Part shown: positions 56,113-64,000 of the stretch, piece by piece
Numbering within the stretch: the first letter of the stretch is position 1
Layout of the letters: every line of letters begins with the position of its first letter
DNA from: Trifolium pratense
Lineage: Eukaryota > Streptophyta > Magnoliopsida > Fabales > Fabaceae
DNA length: 64,000 nucleotides
Assembly (NCBI RefSeq): GCF_020283565.1
Contig: NC_060059.1
Span: 5,153,501 to 5,217,500 of the forward strand
Direction: 5' to 3'
Program-made: the position numbers and the translations under genes
Notes under the pieces: model-generated
What the model saw: only the letters and a program-made list of their open reading frames with translations
The model's database searches: none
Told to the model about the DNA's origin: nothing

Positions 56113-59017
56113 CTGTTTCATCACCTCATTGATCTCCACCGAACTAACAGATATATCCAAGTCTTTAAGTTGTGGGCTTTTCTCTGGATTAGTCTCAAAG
56201 AACTTGCCAAACTTGTTGGAATAGATCGGATTGCGGTTTCTCAAGTTGAATGGTTCTGATTCAGATGATGCAGCACTTTTCTTTGAGCTTGATTTTGCAT
56301 GTCTTCTTAGTTCTTCAATTTGTTCCCTTGACACTCTAACTATTGCATCTGCTTCTTGGCTTTGTTGTCTCTGCTTATGGCCTCTCCTTTGTTGCGGCTC
56401 CTCTTCTAAGAGAACCTTCTCTATGTCCTCATATCTGGCCTGTATATTTCATAATGGTTATAATTTGTATGTGCAGCTAGCCTATTAGAATATGTAAATA
56501 TTTTTTATATGTGTGATCAATGCGTACTTACATTGAATGAGGCCTCTAAAATATTCTTGCTGAATCCGCGGAAGTATGATTGTTGGTTTTGACTTCTAGA
56601 TGGGGAAAAAGACTGCAGAAAAAAAACAGACAAAGATCTATTGTTAGAAAAGTAGTATAATGATATAAAGGGGATGTGTTGGTATGAAGGAATGATGCAA
56701 TGGATGAGAAGAGAAAAGGCTATAGCATTATATATTACCTGAAATTTACCAGGCCTGTTAATAGGTATGACGAGATCTGCTATTCTAAGATCTTCATTAT
56801 CGTCTTGGTTAACTACATAAGCAGTTGTGCCCGCAGGTAGTTTGATGGTATCACCACGCTCAAGGTTAAATGAGTTTCTATTGTTTGGATTCAACACAGT
56901 AAGTATGGCTTTCCCTGTAGTACATAACAATCAACACATTAATTTTTTGATTATACTAGACATTATAGTAATGCAATAATGACAAATTAATAATAATTAC
57001 CACTGAGGACCACAAGGATGAAGTCAGCATCTATGTGGTGTGGGAGGAAGATGGCGTGGGGTCTGGCTTTGTACTCCACAAGTCGGTAGTTTTGAAGATT
57101 TTGAAATAAATTGGAACGTTTGTCGAACCTTTGAAGGAGACGAATGTGACCGTTTTCATTCTCAAAGAGTGTTTGAAACTTGTTAGACCTAAAGAAAAAG
57201 GGGTTTCTTCGTCCTTGTGCCTCTGAAGAAGAACCCTCTTCTTCCTCTTCTTCACTTTCATGGTGTCTACGTCTGTCAGTTTTCTCCCATTCTTTTTCTT
57301 GTTGCTTTTCCCTTCTCTCCTCTCTATACCTCAGCCTCGCCCTCTCTTCAGGATCTTCATAACGACGGCTTCCTCTCCACTCTTCATCTTCTCGTTTCTT
57401 CTCATCTTCCTCCCATTCATGTGAAGGTCTCCATTTTCCAGAATGTTTTTCTCTGCGCTCTTCCTCCTTCTCGCCCTCTTGGCGACTTCTTTCACGTCGA
57501 GGTTGGCGCTCCTCTCCCTCATCTTCCTCCCAATCAAGTGAAGGTCTCCATTTTCCAGAATGTTTTTCTCTGCGCTCTTCCTCCTTCTCGCCCTCTTGGC
57601 GACTTCTTTCACGTTGAGGTTGGCGCTCTTCTCCCTCATCTTCCTCCCAATCATAAGAAGGTCTCCATTTTCCAGAATGTTTTTCTCTGCGCTCTTCCTC
57701 CTTCTTGCCCTCTTGGCGACTTCTTTCACGTCGAGGTTGGCGCTCCTCTCCCTCATCTTCCTCCCAATCATGTGAAGGTCTCCATTTTCCAGAATGTTTT
57801 TCTCTGCGCTCTTCCTCCTTCTCGCCCTCCTGGCGACTTCTTTCACGTCGAGGTTGGCGCTCCTCTCCCTCATCTTCCTCCCATTCATGTGAAGGTCTCC
57901 ATTTTCCAGAATGTCTTTCTCTGCGCTCTTTCTCGCCCTCTTGGCAACTTCTTTCACGTCGAGGTTGGCGCTCCTCTCCCTCATCTTCCTCCCAATCATG
58001 TGAAGGTCTCCATTTTCCAGAATGTTTTTCTCTGCGCTCTTCTTCCTTCTCGCCCTCTTGGCGACTTCTTTCACGTCGAGGTTGGCGCTCCTCTCCCTCA
58101 TCTTCCTCCCAATCATGTGAAGGTCTCCATTTTCCAGAATGTTTTTCTCTGCGCTCTTCCTCCTTCTCGCCCTCTTGGCGACTTCTTTCACGTCGAGGTT
58201 GGCGCTCCTCTCCCTCATCTTCCTCCCAATCATGTGAAGGTCTCCATTTTCCAGAATGTTTTTCTCTGCGCTCTTCCTCCTTCTCGCCCTCTTGGCGACT
58301 TCTTTCACGTCGAGGTTGGCGCTCCTCTCCCTCATCTTCCTCCCAATCATGTGAAGGTCTCCATTTTCCAGAATGTTTTTCTCTGCGCTCTTCCTCCTTC
58401 TCCCCCTCCTGGCGACTTCTTTCACGTCGAGGTTGGCGCTCCTCTCCCTCATCTTCCTCCCATTCATGTGAAGGTCTCCATTTTCCAGAATGTTTTTCTC
58501 TGCGCTCTTCCTCTTTCTCGCCCTCGTGGCGACTTCTTTCACGTTGAGGTTGGTGCTCCTCTCCCTCATCTTCCTCCCAATCATGTGAAGGTCTCCATTT
58601 TCCAGAATGTTTTTCTCTGCGTTCTTCCTCCTTCTCGCCCTCTTGGCGACTTCTTTCACGTCGAGGTTGGCGCTCCTCTCCCTCATCTTTCTCCCAATCA
58701 TGTCGAGGTATCCATTTTTCAGAGTGCTTTTCTCCGTACTCTTCCTCCTTCTCGCCCTCTTGGCGACTTCTTTCACGTTGAGGTTGTCGCTTCTCTCTCT
58801 CATCTTCCTCCCAATCATGTTGAGGTCTCCATTTTTCTTCCTCCTTCTCGCCCTCTTGGTGACCTCTTTCACGTTGAGGTTGTCGCTCCTCTCCCTCATG
58901 ATAGTTGAGTACTCCATTGGAGGGGCTCCTCTGTTCGTAAGAAGCACAAGCCGAAGCTAGGAAAATAATTCCCAGCAACAACAAAAGTGGAAATCGTGAT
59001 TTGATTGTGATAGCCAT
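55348..59017 (-). CDS. Convicilin (7S seed-storage globulin) with expanded repeat region
   Basis: Six exons (minus): 57001-59017, 56739-56914, 56532-56612, 56125-56439, 55676-55973, 55348-55526; GT-AG, in phase, 1021 codons. Residues 1-25 are a signal peptide ([20 protein letters not shown]). Residues 70-535 are about 12 tandem 39-residue Glu/Arg-rich repeats (one unit is 37). From about 604 the bicupin core begins ([39 protein letters not shown]; second cupin [20 protein letters not shown]), ending SSILGAFY. Pea convicilin is near 570-610 residues; the excess is all repeat. Storage vacuole protein, trimeric by family. Upstream TATA and vicilin box fit seed expression. Poly(A)-like AATAAA signals on the minus strand lie at 55213-55218 and 55198-55203. 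Confidence 0.95.
56066..56111. repeat. (TA)n microsatellite, about 23 units, intron 4 of convicilin 1
   Basis: Pure TA run within intron 4. The second convicilin gene has about 45 units at the same place. Confidence 0.95.
57413..58810 (-). repeat. 117 bp coding minisatellite, about 12 units
   Basis: CCATTTTCCAGAATG recurs at 57431 and 57548 and then mostly at 117-base steps to about 58597; one unit is 6 bases shorter, and the copies nearest the 5' end are divergent. Units are in frame with convicilin and carry [28 protein letters not shown] sequence. The central units (residues about 187-342) are identical in protein, which points to recent expansion. Confidence 0.95.
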
Positions 59018-59072
59018 GATTTGAATTTGAATTGTTCACTTTGGATGATGAGATAAGGAGTAAGATGATGGA

Positions 59073-59080
59073 TATTTATA
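59073..59080 (-). promoter_or_regulatory. TATA box of convicilin 1
   Basis: TATAAATA (in CTATAAATATCC) 56-63 bases upstream of the ATG at 59017, giving a short leader as usual for 7S globulin genes. Confidence 0.8.
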
Positions 59081-59165
59081 GTCATAGAACATAAGCTAGG
59101 TGAGTAACGTGCATAGACATTTGGCCATAGTGTTCCATGTTGCTTGACGAGTGTTGAAATGAACA

Positions 59166-59178
59166 AAATTGAGGTGGC
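59166..59178 (-). promoter_or_regulatory. Vicilin-box-like motif
   Basis: GCCACCTCAATTT, about 90 bases upstream of the TATA box, matches the conserved box described in promoters of legume vicilin genes. A weak RY-like ATGCACG lies at 59108-59114. Confidence 0.6.
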
Positions 59179-59302
59179 AAACTCAAATTGGGATAGTAGC
59201 ATCGGTTTACTTTGGTTTTCACGTAAAAAATTATTTGATTCTCAAAACAAATTTCACACAATTAATTTGTACGAGTGTGAACAATATATTAAATAATATC
59301 TT

Positions 59303-59598
59303 AACCTACCTAAAAATAGAAATATAGCATTTAATGATACAAAGAATTTTTTTGTTAATAGACGAAATGACAAAACCATTGAAAACTCACACACACAAAG
59401 TTGAGTGACCGAGGTTCGAACCCTGGTCCTGACGTCCGACACTAACAATTTCGGCAATTCTACCAGTTGAGCTAGGATTTGTGGACAATGATACAAAGAA
59501 TTTAATGTTTAGAGAATTGTATACACCACAAGTTCAATAAATATTTTTGATATTTCTCTTTTTAACATGTGTCTTAAAGACACATGTTAACGTTCTCC
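59303..59598. mobile_element. Truncated MITE (family of 53026-53203) split by a SINE
   Basis: CTAAAAATAGAAATATAGCA and CACCACAAGTTCAATAAAT match 53073-53150; the right terminal repeat is present (TTAACATGTGTCTTAAAGAC...GTTAACGTTCTCC), the left one is missing. A SINE separates the two halves. Confidence 0.8.
59350..59486 (-). mobile_element. SINE (family of 1681-1815) with 17 bp target duplication
   Basis: The direct repeat AATGATACAAAGAATTT at 59333-59349 and 59487-59503 brackets a minus-strand SINE: A box TAGCTCAACTGGTAG, B box GGTTCGAACCTCGG, TGTGTGTGAGTTTTCAATGG and an A tail. Confidence 0.9.
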
Positions 59599-59664
59599 AT
59601 TTTAATATTTCTATCAACTGAGTTAAGTTTCATTCGTGTATATATTAAATAAAGTCTAAATAAC

Positions 59665-59841
59665 CAAATATTAGTTGATTCAGTGGTGATTGACGCTGAA
59701 CTTAGTAGGGCGGACCACGGTTCGATCCTCGCAACTGCATTTAGGAGGGGACTGGAACCATTTAGTGCCAGAACTCGCCCGAATTCTGAACTACTAAGGC
59801 CCCCTTCTCCTAGGAACCGGAGGTAAAAACAAAAAAAAAAC
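59665..59841 (+). mobile_element. SINE (third family) with 11 bp target duplication
   Basis: GTCTAAATAAC at 59654-59664 and 59842-59852 brackets it. A box GATTCAGTGGTGATTG, B box CACGGTTCGATCCTCG, end in an A10 tail. A decayed relative may lie at 5200-5360 (GGGATCTGAAACCACTTGATGCCAAAACT). Confidence 0.85.
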
Positions 59842-59852
59842 GTCTAAATAAC

Positions 59853-60126
59853 ATTCAGGTTTTTATTTTGTTTGTTTTCTATAATTTACAGTTTTATTTA
59901 AATCAGGTTGTGGGCTTGTGAGTTGAGGTTATGAAGAATCTGGGCTGTATGGGCGACACATAGGGTCCGTACGTGTTTTAACGCATGACATTTGAGGCGC
60001 AGTCCATTTGGGTTTTTTTACGCGGCGATCATGATCTGTTCACTGAACCTGGACATTTTTATATGAACTTGTGGGTTATTTTGTTTTAATTTGATGAACC
60101 TGGACATTTTTTAAAAAAACATTGGA
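59853..60126. other. Intergenic, nothing recognised
   Basis: Contains a direct repeat TGAACCTGGACATTTTT at about 60044 and 60095. Confidence 0.4.
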
Positions 60127-60262
60127 TATTTTCTTTACTCATAGGCCAGTGGCTTGAAATCCCACTTTTAAGGTGGATAAGTTGAGTGTTAAGAGTTCAA
60201 ATATCAGCCCCTAAATATAATATGCGATGTCTTTTACCATATGAGCTAAGCTCATGCAGATG
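60127..60262 (-). mobile_element. SINE-like, family of 4158-4310
   Basis: Minus strand: GAGCTTAGCTCATATGGTAA (A box region), GACATCGCATTATA, then ATTTGAACTCTTAAC as a decayed B box and CTTATCCACCTTAAAAGTGG. Confidence 0.5.
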
Positions 60263-60354
60263 AAATATTGGATTTTAATTCATATAGAATGAATAATTGA
60301 ATAATAGGCGCACCATTTCTATTTTCCCGTGCCTCCTATGAATTTACAAAAATA

Positions 60355-60690
60355 TTGCTACCCGCTACTTTATAACGTCTGCTACTTAAGTAGCGGACGA
60401 CATTTTTTAAAAAGTTTCATTTTTATAACGTCCGCTACTTAAGTAGCGAACTATCTATCTTGGTAGCGGACGATATTTTGTCATCCTATCGGTTACTCGT
60501 GCGTCCTACTTGTTTTCCATTTTACCTCTCTGCTACTTAAGTAGCGGACGTTATAATTTTGAGGAAAAAACACCCTACCAAGATTTTTACCAGTTCTCTA
60601 CTTAAGTAGCGGACGTTATAAAAATGTGCAATTTGAGAAGAAAAACAAAAAAATCCAAATTTTCTACTTAAGTAGCGGACATTATAAAAA
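60355..60690. repeat. Cluster of CTACTTAAGTAG palindromes
   Basis: At least five palindromes: GCTACTTAAGTAGC at 60381-60394, CGCTACTTAAGTAGCG at 60433-60448, GCTACTTAAGTAGC at 60532-60545, CTACTTAAGTAG at 60598-60609 and 60664-60675. Most are followed by GGACGTTATAAAA or preceded by TATAACGTC. Confidence 0.85.
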
Positions 60691-60773
60691 TGAAAATTTT
60701 AGCCATAGCATAATAGAAAATCACGCTTATTTGTCCCGGTGTATGAGATTTAATTACGAAGCGAACATCTTAC

Positions 60774-60890
60774 ATTTCTTTGTGATCACTACGTAGAAAA
60801 GATTTTTCACAGAACTCGGCAGCAGAGTAGAGTTGAGGCCTCAGGTTCTTAAGTTCCTGAAAAGACATAACACGAGCTTCAACATTTGAA
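60774..60890 (-). pseudogene. Fragment of an ABI1-like (ABIL, SCAR/WAVE complex) gene
   Basis: Minus strand reads SFQELKNLRPQLYSAAEFCE then KSFLRSDHKE, followed by a donor-like AT|GTAAG at 60773-60769. This matches the first conserved block of plant Abl-interactor-like proteins. An acceptor-like TTTTCAG just before GAACTTAAG suggests a captured exon. No other exons are nearby. Confidence 0.6.
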
Positions 60891-62508
60891 ATTGTATCTC
60901 AAATCACAATCTTTTCACATGAAACACAGCCTGCAACCGAAAAAAAAAAAAAAAAAAGGGAAATGCGGTCATTCAATTACAATGAATGATTGACATATTA
61001 TTTTCCCGGGCCTTAGCAGGTCCAACCCAAATTCATACTTCCTTTAGCATGAGAGTTTCTAACTAAATTAATTGACAAATTAAACTGTAAAGTGTTAAAA
61101 CTCTGTTATTTCATAATGCTAATATTTTACTACTATATTATATGCCACACCTTTCCAAAATAAAATAGTATATATGTTAAATTTTGATCGAATATTATTA
61201 CTATTTTTTATTTTTTGACGACCAATGAAACTCGCACACATTGCGAGCTCCCGAGTTCAAACTCGGATGAAGGCGTCCAATCTAACAATATCAACATTGT
61301 CAGTTGAACTAGGATTTAGAAGAATTGAGATTGTTTGCCGTGAAAAAACTTACAATTTTAAACCACAACCGTTAATTATAGATCGGATGGTTCAAATTGA
61401 TGCTGTTATAAAGTTATTATAAACAATCTAGCCGCACATTTTAGATTAGACGGTCCTAATCTAAAATTGTGTGAAAACTATGTTATTCATGTTCCGACTT
61501 AAAGATGCGTCAAATTTGTTAATCTACCGTGACAATAAAATATTTGTATTAATGAACAATGAATTGATACAAATAGTGAGAGAAATTTAATTCTCTTAAA
61601 CAAGTGGTCTGATGTTTGGTTCGAGTGGGTGAGAACTCAACTCTTGTGCTACATGCATCTCGCATGAGGCGACTCCAAGAGCTACCATTTTTCTTTCTTG
61701 AAACAATGATATTTGGACACATTGTTTTTTCTTTTTTGATTTAATTGCATATTTTATTCTCTTAATTTCACTATTTTGTGTATTTGGTCTCCCTACTTTA
61801 AAATTTGACAGATTTAATAAAATTAAAAAAAAAAAAATTGAATAAGAAAACAGTTTTGGTAAAAATAAGGGACTAAATTAAAATTAAGTCTTCTTTTTTC
61901 CTAACACACATTCAACATCTCATTTCTTCCTTCCAACTCTCTCTTCCTATTATATTATCAACATATCACATTCACACCACTCACATTATCAACATCTCAT
62001 TTCAGAACAAATTGGATAACTTATTTTCAGAACTATGACAGTAGAATAGTTTCTTTTTTGACAGCAAAAGTAGTAGAATTCATGCATTTAGAGAAATCCT
62101 CCATTTTAATTAATTAAAATATATACTATTTAGGTCATAGTAAATGCACTTGTTTTAAGTAAGTGATTGAACTTAAGTAATCAGTTTCAGTTAAAAATAT
62201 TTTTTTTAAAGAACTTGAATTTGAATTCTGTCTAAAACAATTTTTAGAGACGATTTTCCTTCGTTCCGAACTTTGAAATTAAAAATGTAAATTAGAATGG
62301 CTCTTATTGGTACTCTTTTGTTTTGTATAGTTTAGTAGTAACAGCATAGAGAAAAAGAAGACACAAATTTCATTCTGAATTTCATTTTTATTCATAGCAA
62401 AAAGTAGGGCTAAAGTTAGAGTTACAAGACCCATTATTTATTCTTAGCTCATTATGAGCTATCTAGCTTTTACATCATAAACACACATTATTTTTCATAG
62501 TTGATTAC
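60891..62508. other. Intergenic between convicilin genes
   Basis: 61214-61316 is a decayed minus-strand SINE (AGTTCAAACTCGGATGAAGG as complement of a B box, AGTTGAACTAGGATTT). 61600-61690 has a tRNA-box-like ATGTTTGGTTCGAGTGGG. The last 120 bases before 62509 are the 3' flank of convicilin 2, with an AATAAA-type signal on the minus strand near 62397. No gene seen. Confidence 0.45.
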
Positions 62509-63286
62509 TCAGTAAAAAGTGGCCAAAATTGAAGATAGGGGACCCCTTCTTTTCTGACTCTCCTCCTCAGGTCTAGCATTTGCAAAGTGAGATTGTTTTT
62601 GGTTCTTTATTAGTCTATCAACCTCTTGAGCTGATCCAGGGAATGCAACCTCTTTTACCGGCCTCTCTATTTGACTTATCACATTGTCCTCCTCACCTTA
62701 ATTTTCCAATTATCAAATAAAGTGCACCATAGTTAGCAAATTTCTAAATCAATGAAAAATCATCAACAAATTAATTATATTGAAGTTCAATTTAGTTTTG
62801 TACGTTCCAGAATATAACAAAAAATCGGTAAAGAAAACTAATTTTTCGTTATATTTTGAGACGGACTGATAAATAATATACCTGCAAGAAAGTTTCTTTG
62901 GTTGTTCTCAGCATTAATACCAAATCCAAGTAAATAGAGATCCGAGGAAGCTTTTATGGCATGTGGATAACCTGCCGGAATTACAACAACGTCGCCTCGA
63001 GACAACCTCGCTTTGTACCTCTGTACTCGTTTGTTTTGATCTTGTTCCTCTTCCCACTCTTGTTGCTCCTCCTCGTCTTCTTCTTGCTCTTGTTGTTCAC
63101 TGTTTGGACCCACGAGTTCAAGGTTACCTTTTCCTTCATTAACCAATAATACAACTACGGCCCGTGAATTGTAGTGTGGTAGCAGCAAAGCTCCCTAAAA
63201 TTTTAACAAAAAGTTTATTAACATATTTAGATAATCTAATTAAGAAGCGTGTGATTGAATATTACTTGATGTACAATTAATTAGTA

Positions 63287-63378
<92 letters not shown>

Positions 63379-64000
63379 CTGTTTCATCACCTCATTGATC
63401 TCCACCGAACTAACAGATATATCCAAGTCTTTAAGTTGTGGGCTTTTCTCTGGATTAGTCTCAAAGAACTTGCCAAACTTGTTGGAATAGATCGGATTGC
63501 GGTTTCTCAAGTTGAATGGTTCTGATTCAGATGATGCAGCACTTTTCTTTGAGCTTGGTTTTGCATGTCTTCTTAGTTCTTCAATTTGTTCCCTTGACAC
63601 TCTAACTATTGCATCTGCTTCTTGGCTTTGTTGTCTCTGCTTATGGCCTCTCCTTTGTTGTGGCTCCTCTTCTAAGAGAACCTTCTCTATGTCCTCATAT
63701 CTAGCCTGTATATTTCATAATGGTTATAATTTGTATGTGCAGCTAGCCTATTAGAATATGTAAATATTTTTTATATGTGTGATCAATGAATGCATACTTA
63801 CATTGAATGAGGCCTCTAAAATATTCTTGCTGAATCCGCGGAAGTATGATTGTTGGTTTTGACTTCTAGATGGGGAAAAAGACTGCAGAAAAAAAAAAGG
63901 ACAAAGATCTATTGTTAGAAAAGTAGTATAATGATATAAAGGGGAGATGTTTGTATGAATGAATGATGCAATGGATGTGAAGAGAAAAGGCTAGCATTAT
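62509..64000 (-). CDS. Second convicilin gene, exons 3-6 only (cut by window end)
   Basis: Exons (minus): 63802-63882, 63391-63705, 62882-63194, 62509-62696, homologous and in phase with exons 3-6 of the first convicilin; exons 1-2 lie beyond 64000, where intron 2 continues. Exon 3 is identical in sequence and exon 4 differs at about three bases (KSSSKK/KPSSKK). Exon 5 diverges in its acidic loop ([19 protein letters not shown], longer by five residues) and beyond ([20 protein letters not shown]). Exon 6 is more diverged and ends [12 protein letters not shown], with an EEESQKR segment missing from the first gene. Whether its exon 1 has the same repeat expansion cannot be seen. Confidence 0.93.
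63287..63377. repeat. (TA)n microsatellite, about 45 units, intron 4 of convicilin 2
   Basis: Pure TA run at the position homologous to 56066-56111 and about twice as long. Confidence 0.95.

Noticed and set aside
57217..58908. 563-codon open frame on the plus strand
   Set aside because: It is antisense to convicilin exon 1 and open only because the 117 bp unit repeats in frame. Composition is explained by the complementary strand, and there is no promoter or gene structure.
57331..58947. 538-codon second frame on the minus strand
   Set aside because: Shifted-frame shadow of the convicilin repeats; no splice or start evidence, while the convicilin frame has a signal peptide and known domains.
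63277..63600. Open frame ending in a long Tyr-Ile repeat (also 56059-56334)
   Set aside because: The Tyr-Ile stretch is the intronic TA microsatellite read through a splice site; the real exon 4 stops at the GT donor (63391 and 56125).

Overview
The window is plant nuclear DNA, almost certainly from a cool-season legume close to Medicago, Pisum or Trifolium. Medicago is my best guess, by inference only. The support is AT-rich DNA, multi-exon genes with GT-AG introns, a tandem pair of 7S seed-storage globulin (convicilin) genes, an intron-containing elongator tRNA-Met gene of the plant nuclear type, and many legume-style SINEs, MITEs and LTR fragments. There is no sign of bacterial, viral or organellar genome organisation.

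Layout. 1-11.6 kb: intergenic, with MITEs and SINEs. 11.6-18.5 kb (minus): a nine-exon folate-biopterin transporter gene of 500 codons. Its last intron holds a decayed Ty3/gypsy integrase and a Stowaway MITE, and its first intron holds a 698 bp Tourist-like element. 21.1-22.6 kb (minus): a two-exon FCS-like zinc-finger (FLZ) gene. 25.2-26.5 kb (minus): a GPI-anchored lipid-transfer protein gene whose intron carries a tRNA-Met gene. 27.5-30.1 kb (minus): a DUF1517 (FLAP1-like) chloroplast-protein gene with an in-frame stop. 30-46 kb: repeat-rich. It includes two complete solo LTRs (2.6 and 1.3 kb) with target-site duplications that break an unidentified gene, LINE fragments and a 144 bp tandem array. 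46.0-48.0 kb: a broken GEM-like (GRAM) gene facing a SYP7-type syntaxin gene that lacks its N-terminal half. 49-53.5 kb: repeats and a displaced copy of the first LTP gene's 5' end. 53.5-54.9 kb (plus): a second, intact GPI-anchored LTP gene. 55.3-59.0 kb (minus): a convicilin gene of 1021 codons with about 12 tandem 39-residue repeats. 62.5 kb to the end (minus): exons 3-6 of a second convicilin gene, cut by the window edge.

How genes relate. The convicilins are secretory seed-storage proteins in tandem, and their similarity pattern suggests gene conversion. The two LTP genes and two LTP fragments are dispersed relatives. The remaining genes have no evident shared pathway.

All exon joins were read by eye from splice signals and reading-phase agreement. 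Family names come from remembered motifs, not a search. I found no convincing new multi-gene system. The strongest oddities are the expanded convicilin repeat array, the twin solo LTRs inside a gene, the CTACTTAAGTAG palindrome repeats and the 144 bp array.
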